From JADCCX01 sp031431475 (GTDB taxonomy: Bacteria > Pseudomonadota > Alphaproteobacteria > Rhizobiales > Beijerinckiaceae), in contig JANPDL010000022.1 in the NCBI GenBank assembly GCA_031431475.1, forward strand, positions 62,001 to 126,000: 64,000 nt of DNA. The letters are read 5' to 3'. Both the position numbers and the translations under genes were made by a program. Below the pieces are notes generated by a model that ran no database searches, was not told the origin of the DNA, and was given only the letters and a program-made list of their open reading frames with translations. Shown here in pieces: positions 1-8,129 of this stretch. The stretch's first letter is position 1, and the number at the start of each line of letters is the position of its first letter.

Positions 1-460
1 CATCCTGATGATCGCGCTTGTCACGCTCACCTTCACCCTGCGCTGGTTCCTACAAGGGCGTCTGGCCAATCCGCCGCCGCATGGCGTGCAGCCGGGCAAA
101 GCCGTCGGCCTGTCGGTAATCAGCGGCTTCACCACCTTCATCGCCCATGCAGGCGGACCGCCCGTTGCGATGTATCTGCTGGGGCGGCAACTCGACAAGA
201 CGGTCTATGCAGGCACCACCATTGCTGTCTTCATGCTGGGCAATTTCATCAAGCTCGTGCCGTTCACGAAGCTCGGGCTTGATCGCCCGGAAACATTGTG
301 GGCCGCGCTGGCGCTGATGCCTGTTGTGCCCTTCGGAGTCTATGCGGGCAAATTGCTGCATGACCGGCTGGATCAGCAGAAAATCTATCTCTGGTGCTAC
401 TGCTTTCTGGCGGTCGCCGGACTGAAGCTGCTGTGGGACGGTGTGAGCGGTTTTCTGTAA
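1..460 (+). CDS. TauE/SafE (TSUP) family membrane exporter, C-terminal part
   Basis: The gene enters from the left edge, so its N-terminus is missing; the frame is open from base 2. The visible ~152 residues are hydrophobic with about four membrane segments. They carry the glycine/proline-rich stretch SGFTTFIAHAGGPP, which resembles the signature of the second half of TauE/SafE (TSUP) proteins, a family that exports sulfite, sulfoacetate or other small organic anions across the inner membrane. The substrate cannot be read from this fragment. It ends 3 bp before the stop of a convergent gene, so the two share a terminator region. A different small membrane permease is possible but less likely. 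Confidence 0.8.
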   Translation, partial: ILMIALVTLTFTLRWFLQGRLANPPPHGVQPGKAVGLSVISGFTTFIAHAGGPPVAMYLLGRQLDKTVYAGTTIAVFMLGNFIKLVPFTKLGLDRPETLWAALALMPVVPFGVYAGKLLHDRLDQQKIYLWCYCFLAVAGLKLLWDGVSGFL

Positions 461-463
461 ACG

Positions 464-778
464 CTACGGTTCTTCCGTCTCGATATCGATGCGCTTAGAG
501 CATCCCCATGTTCGAAGCACTTCTTCAGTTTCTTCCACAACGAAATGCCGCGCGGCATCGCGATCGTATCCCTCAGTCAGCAGTGCATCATAATCTGTGT
601 GGCGATGCCTGATATGGGCGACGATGGCCAGCCACAGCGCCGCACCGATGGAGAGATCGGCCCGCGTCAGCTTCGCAGCCCGCTCGAGCACCGGCTCACT
701 GTCCGCATAGGGAATCAACGGTGCGAGGATGCGCAGGGCTTTACGGATAGCTTGATTGCGGTGTGTGAATGCTGACAT
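464..778 (-). CDS. DUF2293 domain protein
   Basis: A 104-residue soluble protein. Its centre (HRHTDYDALL, then GYDRDAARHFV) matches what I recall of DUF2293, a small domain of unknown function found mostly in Hyphomicrobiales. It is basic at the N-terminus and acidic at the C-terminus, with no signal peptide or membrane segment. It is convergent with the TSUP exporter and divergent from clpB, so it is probably transcribed alone. The start is the ATG just upstream of the clpB promoter region. No function can be assigned. Confidence 0.6.
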   Translation of the reverse strand: MSAFTHRNQAIRKALRILAPLIPYADSEPVLERAAKLTRADLSIGAALWLAIVAHIRHRHTDYDALLTEGYDRDAARHFVVEETEEVLRTWGCSKRIDIETEEP

Positions 779-815
779 GGATCAAAGCGGCGTCGAGCGA
801 CGCGCAATAGACGTA

Positions 816-847
816 CTTGCAACATGATATCCCACACCCCTTCCATA
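816..847 (+). promoter_or_regulatory. Possible heat-shock (RpoH-type) promoter of clpB
   Basis: CTTGCA at 816-821 is followed after 17 bases by CCTTCCAT (839-846), roughly the layout of alphaproteobacterial sigma-32 promoters (CTTG at -35, C-rich -10). It lies about 90 bp upstream of the clpB start. clpB is a classical RpoH target, which supports the reading, but the -10 match is loose. Confidence 0.3.
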
Positions 848-934
848 AACGAAAGGGCGCTCCTACATCCTTTCTATCGGATTGCCTTTCAGGGATCCAC
901 CGATCCACCTTCGCCTCATCAGGGAAGCTGACAC

Positions 935-3553
935 ATGAATTTCGAGAAATACACCGAACGCTCGCGCGGCTTCGTGCAATCCGCGCAGTCGCTTGCTACC
1001 CGCGAGAGCCACCAGCAATTCGCGGCGGAGCATCTTCTGAAGGTGCTGCTGGATGATCCGGAGGGCATGGCCAGCGGGCTCATCACCCGTTCCGGCGGCG
1101 ATGCGCGCCAGGCGCTGAAACTCACTGAACTGGCATTGACCCGCGTGCCGAAGGTCACGGGTTCCGCTGCAGGCCAGGTCTATCTCGCGCCGGGTCTGTC
1201 CCGCGTTTTCGCTTCTGCTGAAAAGGCGGCGGAGAAAACCGGCGACAGCTTCGTGACAGTCGAGTTGCTGCTGCTCGCGCTGGCGCTGGAGAAAGATACC
1301 GAAGCCGGCAAGGCGCTGGCCACGTCAGGTGTCACCGCGCAGGGCATCAACAGCGCCATTACCGCGATCCGCAAGGGCCGCAAGGCGGATTCCGCTACCG
1401 CCGAGAATGCCTATGACGCCCTGAAGAAATACGCCCGCGATCTCACGGAAGCCGCCAGCGAAGGCAAGCTCGATCCGGTGATCGGTCGCGACGAGGAAAT
1501 CCGCCGGACCATTCAGGTCCTCTCGCGCCGCACCAAGAACAACCCCGTGCTGATCGGCGAGCCTGGCGTCGGCAAGACGGCGATTGTCGAGGGGCTGGCA
1601 CTGCGCATCATCAACGGCGATGTGCCGGAATCGCTCAAGGACAAGAAGCTGATGGCGCTGGATATGGGCTCGCTCATTGCGGGTGCCAAATACCGTGGTG
1701 AATTCGAGGAGCGCCTGAAAGCCGTGCTCAGCGAGGTCATGTCCGCCGATGGCGGTATCATCCTCTTTATCGACGAGATGCACACGCTGGTCGGTGCGGG
1801 CAAGGCGGACGGCGCGATGGATGCGTCCAACCTTCTCAAGCCGGCGCTGGCCCGTGGTGAACTGCATTGTGTCGGCGCGACCACTCTGGATGAATACCGG
1901 AAGCACGTGGAAAAGGATGCAGCGCTGGCCCGCCGGTTCCAGCCTGTATTCGTGGCGGAGCCGACGGTGGAGGACACGGTCTCCATCTTGCGTGGGCTCA
2001 AGGAAAAGTATGAACAGCACCATGGTGTGCGCATCCAGGATGCGGCGCTGGTCGCGGCCACCACGCTTTCCAACCGTTATATCACCGACCGGTTTTTGCC
2101 GGACAAGGCCATCGACCTGATGGACGAGGCTTCGGCGCGGCTGCGCATGCAGATCGATTCCAAGCCCGAGGAACTGGACAGCATCGACCGCGAGGTGATC
2201 CGTCTCAAGATCGAGGCTGAGGCTTTGAAGAAGGAGCCGGATGCCGCCTCGAAAGACCGTCTGGTCAAGCTGCAGAAAGAGCTTGGTGATCTCGAGGAAC
2301 AATCAGCGGCGTTCACGGCGCGCTGGCAGGCCGAAAAGGACAAGCTGGGCAAGGCGGCTGATCTGAAGAAAAAGCTCGATGATGCTCGCGGAGAGCTTGG
2401 CCGCGCGCAGCGTGACGGGCAGTTCCAGCGCGCGGGTGAACTGGCTTATGGCCTGATCCCGGAACTGGAGAAGCTGCTGAAAGTCACCGAGGAGGCTGAG
2501 AGCGGCGGCATGATGGAGGAGGCTGTCACACCTGATCACATCGCGCAGGTCGTCTCGCGTTGGACCGGCGTCCCTGTGGACCGGATGCTGGAGGGTGAGC
2601 GTGAGAAGCTGCTGCGCATGGAGGAATCCATCGGCAAGCGCGTCGTGGGACAAGCCGAGGCCGTGCATGCCGTATCCACCGCCGTGCGACGCGCCCGTGC
2701 AGGCCTGCAAGACCCCAACCGCCCCATCGGCTCCTTCATGTTCCTCGGGCCAACAGGTGTCGGCAAGACCGAACTGACCAAGGCGCTGGCAGCATTCCTC
2801 TTCGACGACGACTCGGCGCTCGTGCGTCTCGACATGTCGGAATATATGGAGAAGCATTCGGTTGCCCGGCTCATCGGCGCGCCTCCGGGCTATGTCGGTT
2901 ACGAGGAGGGCGGTGCGCTGACTGAAGCCGTGCGGCGCAGGCCCTATCAGGTGGTGCTGTTCGACGAGATCGAGAAGGCGCATCCCGATGTCTTCAACGT
3001 GCTGCTGCAGGTGCTGGACGACGGTCGCCTGACCGACGGTCAGGGCCGCACGGTCGACTTCCGCAACGTGCTGATCATCATGACGTCGAATCTCGGTGCG
3101 GATTATCTCGTCAACCAGCCCGAAGGACAGGACACGGACATGGTGCGTGACGAGGTCATGGGCGTGGTGCGCGGGCATTTCCGCCCTGAGTTCCTGAACC
3201 GCGTGGACGAGATCATCCTGTTCCATCGGCTCCAGCGCTCGGAGATGGGAGCCATCGTCGATATCCAGATGCTGCGGCTGGCCAAGCTCCTGGCGGATCG
3301 CAAGATCACACTGGAGCTGGAGACGGATGCCCGCCAGTGGCTGGCCGACAAGGGCTACGATCCCGCCTATGGCGCGCGGCCGCTGAAACGCGTCATCCAG
3401 AAGCACGTCCAGGACCCGCTGGCTGAGATGATCCTCGCGGGCAAGGTCAAGGATGGCGAGAGCGTACCGGTGGCGGTTGGACCGGGTGGACTGATGATCG
3501 GCGATATCACGGTGGGTGGTGAAAAGCGCCCGGTGGGGGTGGCGCTGAATTGA
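935..3553 (+). CDS. clpB: ATP-dependent disaggregase ClpB
   Basis: An 872-residue Hsp100 chaperone that extracts polypeptides from aggregates together with DnaK. The order is complete: Clp N-domain (about 1-145), first AAA+ domain with Walker A GEPGVGKT (about 208-215) and Walker B ILFIDE (about 276), the long charged middle coiled coil (about 400-530), and second AAA+ domain with GPTGVGKT (about 605) and the D2-small domain at the end. Length is normal for ClpB, and the middle coiled coil separates it from ClpA and ClpC. An AGGGAAG ribosome-binding site lies 10 bp before the ATG. It is monocistronic; the next element is a long palindrome 15 bp after the stop. Confidence 0.98.
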   Translation: MNFEKYTERSRGFVQSAQSLATRESHQQFAAEHLLKVLLDDPEGMASGLITRSGGDARQALKLTELALTRVPKVTGSAAGQVYLAPGLSRVFASAEKAAEKTGDSFVTVELLLLALALEKDTEAGKALATSGVTAQGINSAITAIRKGRKADSATAENAYDALKKYARDLTEAASEGKLDPVIGRDEEIRRTIQVLSRRTKNNPVLIGEPGVGKTAIVEGLALRIINGDVPESLKDKKLMALDMGSLIAGAKYRGEFEERLKAVLSEVMSADGGIILFIDEMHTLVGAGKADGAMDASNLLKPALARGELHCVGATTLDEYRKHVEKDAALARRFQPVFVAEPTVEDTVSILRGLKEKYEQHHGVRIQDAALVAATTLSNRYITDRFLPDKAIDLMDEASARLRMQIDSKPEELDSIDREVIRLKIEAEALKKEPDAASKDRLVKLQKELGDLEEQSAAFTARWQAEKDKLGKAADLKKKLDDARGELGRAQRDGQFQRAGELAYGLIPELEKLLKVTEEAESGGMMEEAVTPDHIAQVVSRWTGVPVDRMLEGEREKLLRMEESIGKRVVGQAEAVHAVSTAVRRARAGLQDPNRPIGSFMFLGPTGVGKTELTKALAAFLFDDDSALVRLDMSEYMEKHSVARLIGAPPGYVGYEEGGALTEAVRRRPYQVVLFDEIEKAHPDVFNVLLQVLDDGRLTDGQGRTVDFRNVLIIMTSNLGADYLVNQPEGQDTDMVRDEVMGVVRGHFRPEFLNRVDEIILFHRLQRSEMGAIVDIQMLRLAKLLADRKITLELETDARQWLADKGYDPAYGARPLKRVIQKHVQDPLAEMILAGKVKDGESVPVAVGPGGLMIGDITVGGEKRPVGVALN

Positions 3554-3567
3554 CAGGCGCGTCAGCA

Positions 3568-3628
3568 TTTATAGCAATATTACCCCATGTTATCGAAATT
3601 CGATAACATGGGGTAATATTGCTATAAA
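3568..3628. repeat. 61-bp near-perfect palindrome
   Basis: Two 30-nt arms (3568-3597 and 3599-3628) are exact reverse complements around one base at 3598. Each arm is only about 30% GC in a strongly GC-rich neighbourhood. It sits 14 bp after the clpB stop and 48 bp before tRNA-Sec. It could act as a transcription terminator hairpin for clpB, but the stem is AT-rich and has no clear U-tract. A small inserted palindromic element is equally possible. Confidence 0.9.
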
Positions 3629-3676
3629 CAGATCAACCCTTTGCACATGCCCATGCTGGCTGCTATCCACACTCCC

Positions 3677-3772
3677 GGAAGAGAACCGCTCCCGGTGGGG
3701 TGGCCGGACTTCAAATCCGGTGGGGGCTGTCTGACGGTCCCGGGTGGGTTCGACTCCCGCTCTCTTCCGCCA
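3677..3772 (+). tRNA. selC: tRNA-Sec (anticodon TCA)
   Basis: A 96-nt tRNA including encoded CCA (3770-3772). It has the hallmarks of bacterial selenocysteine tRNA: an 8-bp acceptor stem (GGAAGAGA with TCTCTTCC), a 5-bp T stem, an anticodon stem CCGGA/TCCGG around loop CTTCAAA with anticodon TCA at 3711-3713, and a long GC-rich variable arm (about 3721-3745). The anticodon reads UGA. The organism should therefore also encode SelA, SelB and SelD and at least one selenoprotein, classically formate dehydrogenase; none of these is in the window. Confidence 0.95.
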
Positions 3773-3794
3773 ATCAACTACAGACGAGCCGCCC

Positions 3795-4373
3795 GTGACC
3801 CTGTCCAATCCCGTTCTCGATGCCATCCGCGCCCGCAAGCACATGGGGGCGCTCATGCTGCAGGTTCCCGGCCCGAATGTGGCCGAGATGGATGCGATCC
3901 TCGAAGCCGGAGCCGCTGCGCCGGACCATGGCAAGGTCGTGCCGTTTCGCTTCGTCGTGGTACCAGACGCCATGCGGCAGGCCTTTATCGATGCCTCGCT
4001 TGCAGCTTTCAGAACAGCCGTTCCCGATGCGGATGAAGTCGGGCTGAAAAAGGCTCGTGGCAAAGCGGAACAACCGCCCGCAATCGTGGCGCTGATCGCA
4101 CGCATTGATGCCGGACATCCCAAGATCGTGTCCTCGGACCAGTGGTTGACCGTGGGCTGCGCGATGCAGAACCTCTGGCTCGCTGCCGAAAGCCTCGGCT
4201 TTGCCTGCGGTGTCTCGTCCGGCCGCCTGATGGACACGGATATCATGCGCAAGGCTTTCGGACTGGCCGACACCGAGGCGCTCGTGTCTGTCATCTCCAT
4301 CGGCACGCCGAAAGAGCGCCTGCCGCCGCGCACAAAACCTGCGCTGGCGGATGTAGTCCGTCAGTTCGGCTGA
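3795..4373 (+). CDS. Nitroreductase family protein (YdjA-like)
   Basis: An FMN-dependent nitroreductase-fold protein of about 192 residues. The pattern 'RRS-like basic start (AIRARKHMG), then AGAAAPDHGKVVPFRF' is the FMN-binding N-terminus of the short YdjA-type group, and the C-terminal LGFACGVSSG segment fits the same fold. The open frame extends upstream into the tRNA, so that extension is rejected. The GTG at 3795 (VTLSNPVLDAI) is the most sensible start, 22 bp after the tRNA end. The MoeA-like gene starts 3 bp after its stop, so the two form an operon. The physiological substrate is unknown. Confidence 0.85.
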   Translation: MTLSNPVLDAIRARKHMGALMLQVPGPNVAEMDAILEAGAAAPDHGKVVPFRFVVVPDAMRQAFIDASLAAFRTAVPDADEVGLKKARGKAEQPPAIVALIARIDAGHPKIVSSDQWLTVGCAMQNLWLAAESLGFACGVSSGRLMDTDIMRKAFGLADTEALVSVISIGTPKERLPPRTKPALADVVRQFG

Positions 4374-4376
4374 TCC

Positions 4377-5513
4377 ATGGGTCTGAAAAGCTGGCAGTCA
4401 CTGGCGCAGGACATCGCCGCATTGGGGAAACCCGTTGCGGGGACGGCGAGTGTTTCGCTGCGCGGATCAAGCGGGCGCATTCTGGCGCGACCTGTCTTCG
4501 CGAAACATCCGCTCCCGGCTCTGGCTCACGCCGTGATGGATGGTTACGCGCTAGGAAGCGTACCGCCGGGACAATATCGCCTTCTGCCGCCCAAGCCTGA
4601 GCGGCTTGGTGTCGCGGATTCGGTCGCAATTTCAGCCGGAGAAGCCGTTCCGCTCGGAACGGCCTCGGTTGTTCTGGCGGACAAGGCTTCCCTTCAGGTT
4701 GACCAGCTGATCGTCAGCGACCCCCAGCTGAAAGACAACATCCGCCGAGCGGGCGAAGAGTTTCAGCCCGGAGCGGAGATCCTGAAGCCAGGGACAACGC
4801 TGGATGCACGGCATGCAGCCCTTGGAGCCGCCGCTGGCGTCGCAATGTTTGAGGTTTACCGCAAGCCGCGCGTGGCGCTGCTGGCCGTGCACGATGGCGC
4901 AGGTGCGTTGCCGCATCTCGCGGTTTTCAGTGCCTTGCTTGCAGGTGCTCATCTTGATCTGACAACGGGCGTCTCGATCCGTTCGGCCATGCTGGCGCTG
5001 CAGCTAGAGAGTCAGACCACCCGCTGCGACCTGATCGTCGTCGTCGCGGAAAGTCTGGGCGGCGAGGATGGTCTTCTGGCAAAAGTGGTGATTGCATCAG
5101 GGGGTGAGCCCGGTATCCACCGCGCCGCGCTGAAACCCGCTAAACCCGTCATCACTGGCATGATCAGCGGCAAGCCTGTTCTCGGTCTTGCCGGAACTGC
5201 CTATGCAACCACGGTGGCGGCGCATTTATTCCTGCGACCGTTGCTAAGAAATCTCACTGGTCTTGCTGTCGATGATCCTGTGATTCCGGCTTTTGCCGGA
5301 TTCAGCCGCAACCGCGAGCGCGGACGGGCAGAAGCGCTGCCGGTGTATGCGAAGCGTGATGGTGCTCGCCTTGTGCTGACCCCTGCGGGGCGGTTTGGTC
5401 AGCTCAGTGCCCTGGCAGGAATGGATGGCTTTGCCTTGATCGAGGCGGAATCAGGCGATGTCATGCCCGGTAGCGCAGCGCTCTACCATCCGCTGTTGAT
5501 GCCGCTGGTCTGA
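4377..5513 (+). CDS. Degenerate MoeA-like molybdopterin molybdenumtransferase
   Basis: A 378-residue protein with the layout of MoeA, the enzyme that inserts molybdate into adenylated molybdopterin. Near residue 58 is AVMDGYAL (MoeA: SAMDGYA). At about 120-140 is DNIRRAGEEF followed by a G-L-GT element, which matches the MoeA domain-I/II region. Near 270 GKPVLGLAG stands where MoeA has GxPxFGLPGNP. The central MPT-binding motifs (TGDEL and TGGVSxGxxD) are not recognisable: VHDGAG and ESLGGEDG stand in their places. It is probably a diverged paralogue with altered or lost activity. It is co-transcribed with the nitroreductase and close to selC; both could relate to a molybdenum/selenium enzyme, but that is inference. 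Confidence 0.7.
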   Translation: MGLKSWQSLAQDIAALGKPVAGTASVSLRGSSGRILARPVFAKHPLPALAHAVMDGYALGSVPPGQYRLLPPKPERLGVADSVAISAGEAVPLGTASVVLADKASLQVDQLIVSDPQLKDNIRRAGEEFQPGAEILKPGTTLDARHAALGAAAGVAMFEVYRKPRVALLAVHDGAGALPHLAVFSALLAGAHLDLTTGVSIRSAMLALQLESQTTRCDLIVVVAESLGGEDGLLAKVVIASGGEPGIHRAALKPAKPVITGMISGKPVLGLAGTAYATTVAAHLFLRPLLRNLTGLAVDDPVIPAFAGFSRNRERGRAEALPVYAKRDGARLVLTPAGRFGQLSALAGMDGFALIEAESGDVMPGSAALYHPLLMPLV

Positions 5514-5561
5514 ACCGTTTTCGGGCGGTGCTCACCTCGCAAACCATGCTATCCCGCCATC

Positions 5562-7391
5562 ATGGCCATCCGCCGACTCGAACCCGTTCTCATAGACCAG
5601 ATCGCCGCCGGTGAGGTGATCGAGCGGCCTGCTGCCGCTGTGAAAGAGCTTGTCGAGAACGCGTTGGATGCTGGTGCGACCCGCATTGGTGTCGAGATCG
5701 AAAGCGGCGGGCGCAGCCTTATCCGCATCACTGACGATGGGTCCGGCATGAATGCCGCTGATCTGGAACTGGCGGTGGAACGCCATGCGACGTCCAAGCT
5801 GCCGACCGGCGATCTCATGGCGATTGATACGTTGGGCTTTCGCGGCGAGGCGCTGCCTTCCATCGGCGCTGTGTCGCGGCTGGAGATTCTCACCCGCGCC
5901 GCGGGACAGGACAATGGTGCCTCCATCCGCATCGAAGGCGGCCTCAAGCATCCGGTCAGGCCCGCCGCCATGGCAAGGGGCACGCGCATCGAGGTCCGGG
6001 ACCTATTTTTTGCCACGCCCGCACGGCTCAAGTTCCTGAAAGGTGACCGCGCCGAGGGTCAGGCCGTGGCACAGGTCGTGAAGCGTCTCGCCATGGCGCA
6101 TCCCGCCGTGCGCTTTTCCTTCAGCGGCGAGGGTGCGGCGAACTTCGATTACACTGCTTCGGGGGATACGCCAGAAGGGCGCTTGCTGCGTCTGGGGCAA
6201 GTGCTAGGTGCTGAGTTTCGCGACAATGCCGTCGAGGTGCAGGCGGTGCGCGAAGGGCTGGCCATCAGCGGCTTTGCGGGGCTGCCGACGTTCCACCGCG
6301 CGACGTCGCAGGAACAATATCTCTTCGTCAACGGCAGGCCGGTGCGCGACAAGCTGCTGGTGGGCGCTGTGCGTGCTGCTTACGCCGATTATATGCCGGG
6401 AGACCGGCATCCTGTGCTGGCCCTCTTCGTGATGATCCATCCGGCCGAAGTGGATGTGAACGTGCATCCGGCCAAGACGGAGGTGCGCTTCCGCGATCCT
6501 GGCCTGGTGCGCGGCGTGCTGATTTCGGCGCTCCGGAATGCGCTGCTCATGGGTGCGCAAAAGGCATCCACTACCGGTGGCGACCGCACACTGGCGGCTT
6601 TGGCGGCGCAGCCCATGATGGGGCGCGGTTACTCACAAAGCTATCGCCCGCCCGGCGGCGGTGACTGGCGACAATCTGGTCATTTGCAGAAGTCCTGGGC
6701 CGTGCCTCAACACGGGTTCGGTGAGCAACCACAGGCCGCATTTGACGCAACCGGCGCGCCTATGGCCGATCCTCGGGGGCATCTTTCGGATGCCACGCCC
6801 GAACTCATGGCCATGCCGCTGGGCGCGGCGCGGGCGCAACTGCATGACAGCTATATCCTGGCGCAGACCGGCGATGGCGTGGTCATCGTGGATCAGCATG
6901 CGGCGCATGAGCGGCTGGTCTATGAGCGGCTGAAGAAACAGCGGGCGGAGAATGCCATCCCGCGCCAGCTCATGCTCATCCCCGAGATCGTGGAGCTCGA
7001 TCCATCAGATGCGGCACGGCTGGCGGAGGCGGGCCCAGCACTTGAAAGCCTTGGCCTGTCTCTCGAAAGCTTTGGTCCCGGCGCAGTCGTGATCCGCGAA
7101 GTGCCATCTGCCATCGCCAATGGTGATCTTCGCGGGCTGGTGCAGGACATCGCGGACAATATCGCGGATTGGGGTGGTCCGCTGGCGCTGGAGCGCGCAG
7201 CGGATCATGTGCTGGCGACCTTTGCCTGCCACCACTCGGTGCGTGCGGGTCGCCGTATGAAGCCGGAAGAAATGAACGCGCTGCTGCGCGAGATGGAGAT
7301 CACGCCCGGCTCCGGTCAGTGCAACCATGGCAGGCCGACCTATGTGGAACTGAAGCTCGCGGATATCGAGCGGTTGTTCGGACGGCGCTGA
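5562..7391 (+). CDS. mutL: DNA mismatch repair protein MutL
   Basis: A 609-residue MutL. The N-terminal GHKL ATPase has ELVENALDAGA (about 28-38), DDGSGM and GFRGEALPSI. A variable proline/glutamine-rich linker runs from about 330 to 420. The C-terminal dimerisation/endonuclease domain carries DQHAAHERLVYE (from about 444), the DQHA-x2-E-x4-E metal motif, with CNHGRPT near the end. An intact endonuclease motif means this MutL nicks the daughter strand itself, as expected in bacteria without MutH. The start is the ATG with MAIRRLEPVL. It lies 48 bp after the MoeA-like gene on the same strand. Confidence 0.97.
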   Translation: MAIRRLEPVLIDQIAAGEVIERPAAAVKELVENALDAGATRIGVEIESGGRSLIRITDDGSGMNAADLELAVERHATSKLPTGDLMAIDTLGFRGEALPSIGAVSRLEILTRAAGQDNGASIRIEGGLKHPVRPAAMARGTRIEVRDLFFATPARLKFLKGDRAEGQAVAQVVKRLAMAHPAVRFSFSGEGAANFDYTASGDTPEGRLLRLGQVLGAEFRDNAVEVQAVREGLAISGFAGLPTFHRATSQEQYLFVNGRPVRDKLLVGAVRAAYADYMPGDRHPVLALFVMIHPAEVDVNVHPAKTEVRFRDPGLVRGVLISALRNALLMGAQKASTTGGDRTLAALAAQPMMGRGYSQSYRPPGGGDWRQSGHLQKSWAVPQHGFGEQPQAAFDATGAPMADPRGHLSDATPELMAMPLGAARAQLHDSYILAQTGDGVVIVDQHAAHERLVYERLKKQRAENAIPRQLMLIPEIVELDPSDAARLAEAGPALESLGLSLESFGPGAVVIREVPSAIANGDLRGLVQDIADNIADWGGPLALERAADHVLATFACHHSVRAGRRMKPEEMNALLREMEITPGSGQCNHGRPTYVELKLADIERLFGRR

Positions 7392-7411
7392 CAGACGAGG
7401 CCGTAGTCACC

Positions 7412-8053
7412 TCAGTCCGCATCATCCACGGCAGATATTGTCGGTGGCTCGGGCGGGCCTTTCTTCGTTTCGGGTGTCGCTTTACCCTTTGGCGGCGGTT
7501 TGGCGGGTGGCGGTGTATCCGCGCCCTGATGCGTGATGCTGCACAGCATCTGCAATCCCGGTGCTTCGGCGGGCAGCGCCAGTTTGGTCACCGCTTCGGA
7601 GCATTTGATCCAGTCCTCGCGTCGGCCCAGCAGATACTCGATCCGTGCATAGAAAAGCCGGAAGCTACCGACATACACCTGGTTTTCGCGGAAACGCTCG
7701 CTGAAGCGACCGGATTGCGCCGTGCCGCGCTGGATCACGCGGACGGAGGCGCTGGCACCTTCGCTGTTCTCGGAGGCGTGGAAGGTCCAGCGATCCTCGC
7801 CATCCGCCGTCGCCAGCACGGCATAGATGAAGAACTTGCGGCGCGCGACGAAGCCCTGCTTGCTGTATTCGACCTGGATGTCACGCGGGTCTGAATGTTT
7901 TACCACGGCTTCCGCCGCCGCAATCACCCGCGCCTTGCTTTCGCCCGGCCAGACACGGGTCGCCTCGCGCATCCAGTCGGCATGGCTGGTTGTGCGCTCC
8001 GGGCGAGCGCAGGCGGTGAGCGACAGCAGCAGAAGGAGAATGAGAACGCGCAT
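7412..8053 (-). CDS. Hypothetical lipoprotein
   Basis: A 213-residue protein with a lipoprotein signal: MRVLILLLLLSLTAC, lipobox LTAC, with the acylated cysteine at residue 15. The mature part is soluble and of no family I recognise. The last ~45 residues are a Pro/Lys/Glu-rich low-complexity tail (TPPPAKPPPKG and following). It follows lptB on the same strand after a 76-bp gap, so it may share that transcript, and it is convergent with mutL. Location is probably the outer membrane, facing the periplasm. No function is proposed. Confidence 0.75.
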   Translation of the reverse strand: MRVLILLLLLSLTACARPERTTSHADWMREATRVWPGESKARVIAAAEAVVKHSDPRDIQVEYSKQGFVARRKFFIYAVLATADGEDRWTFHASENSEGASASVRVIQRGTAQSGRFSERFRENQVYVGSFRLFYARIEYLLGRREDWIKCSEAVTKLALPAEAPGLQMLCSITHQGADTPPPAKPPPKGKATPETKKGPPEPPTISAVDDAD

Positions 8054-8129
8054 ACGCTATTGAAGCGCGTTTGCAGTTCCGGCGTAACTCCGAGAAATCA
8101 GGGGAAAATTGCGCAATTCCACGGAAAAA

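Noticed and set aside
2303..3568. 421-codon open frame antisense to clpB
   Set aside because: It mirrors clpB codon structure, has no recognisable domain and runs through a conserved gene.
3576..3584. CAATATTAC, similar to the nick site of CRESS-DNA virus origins
   Set aside because: It lies in the stem of the palindrome, not in a loop, and no Rep-like gene is near; chance match.
3744..3794. Nitroreductase start inside tRNA-Sec
   Set aside because: It would overlap a structural RNA and adds no homologous residues.
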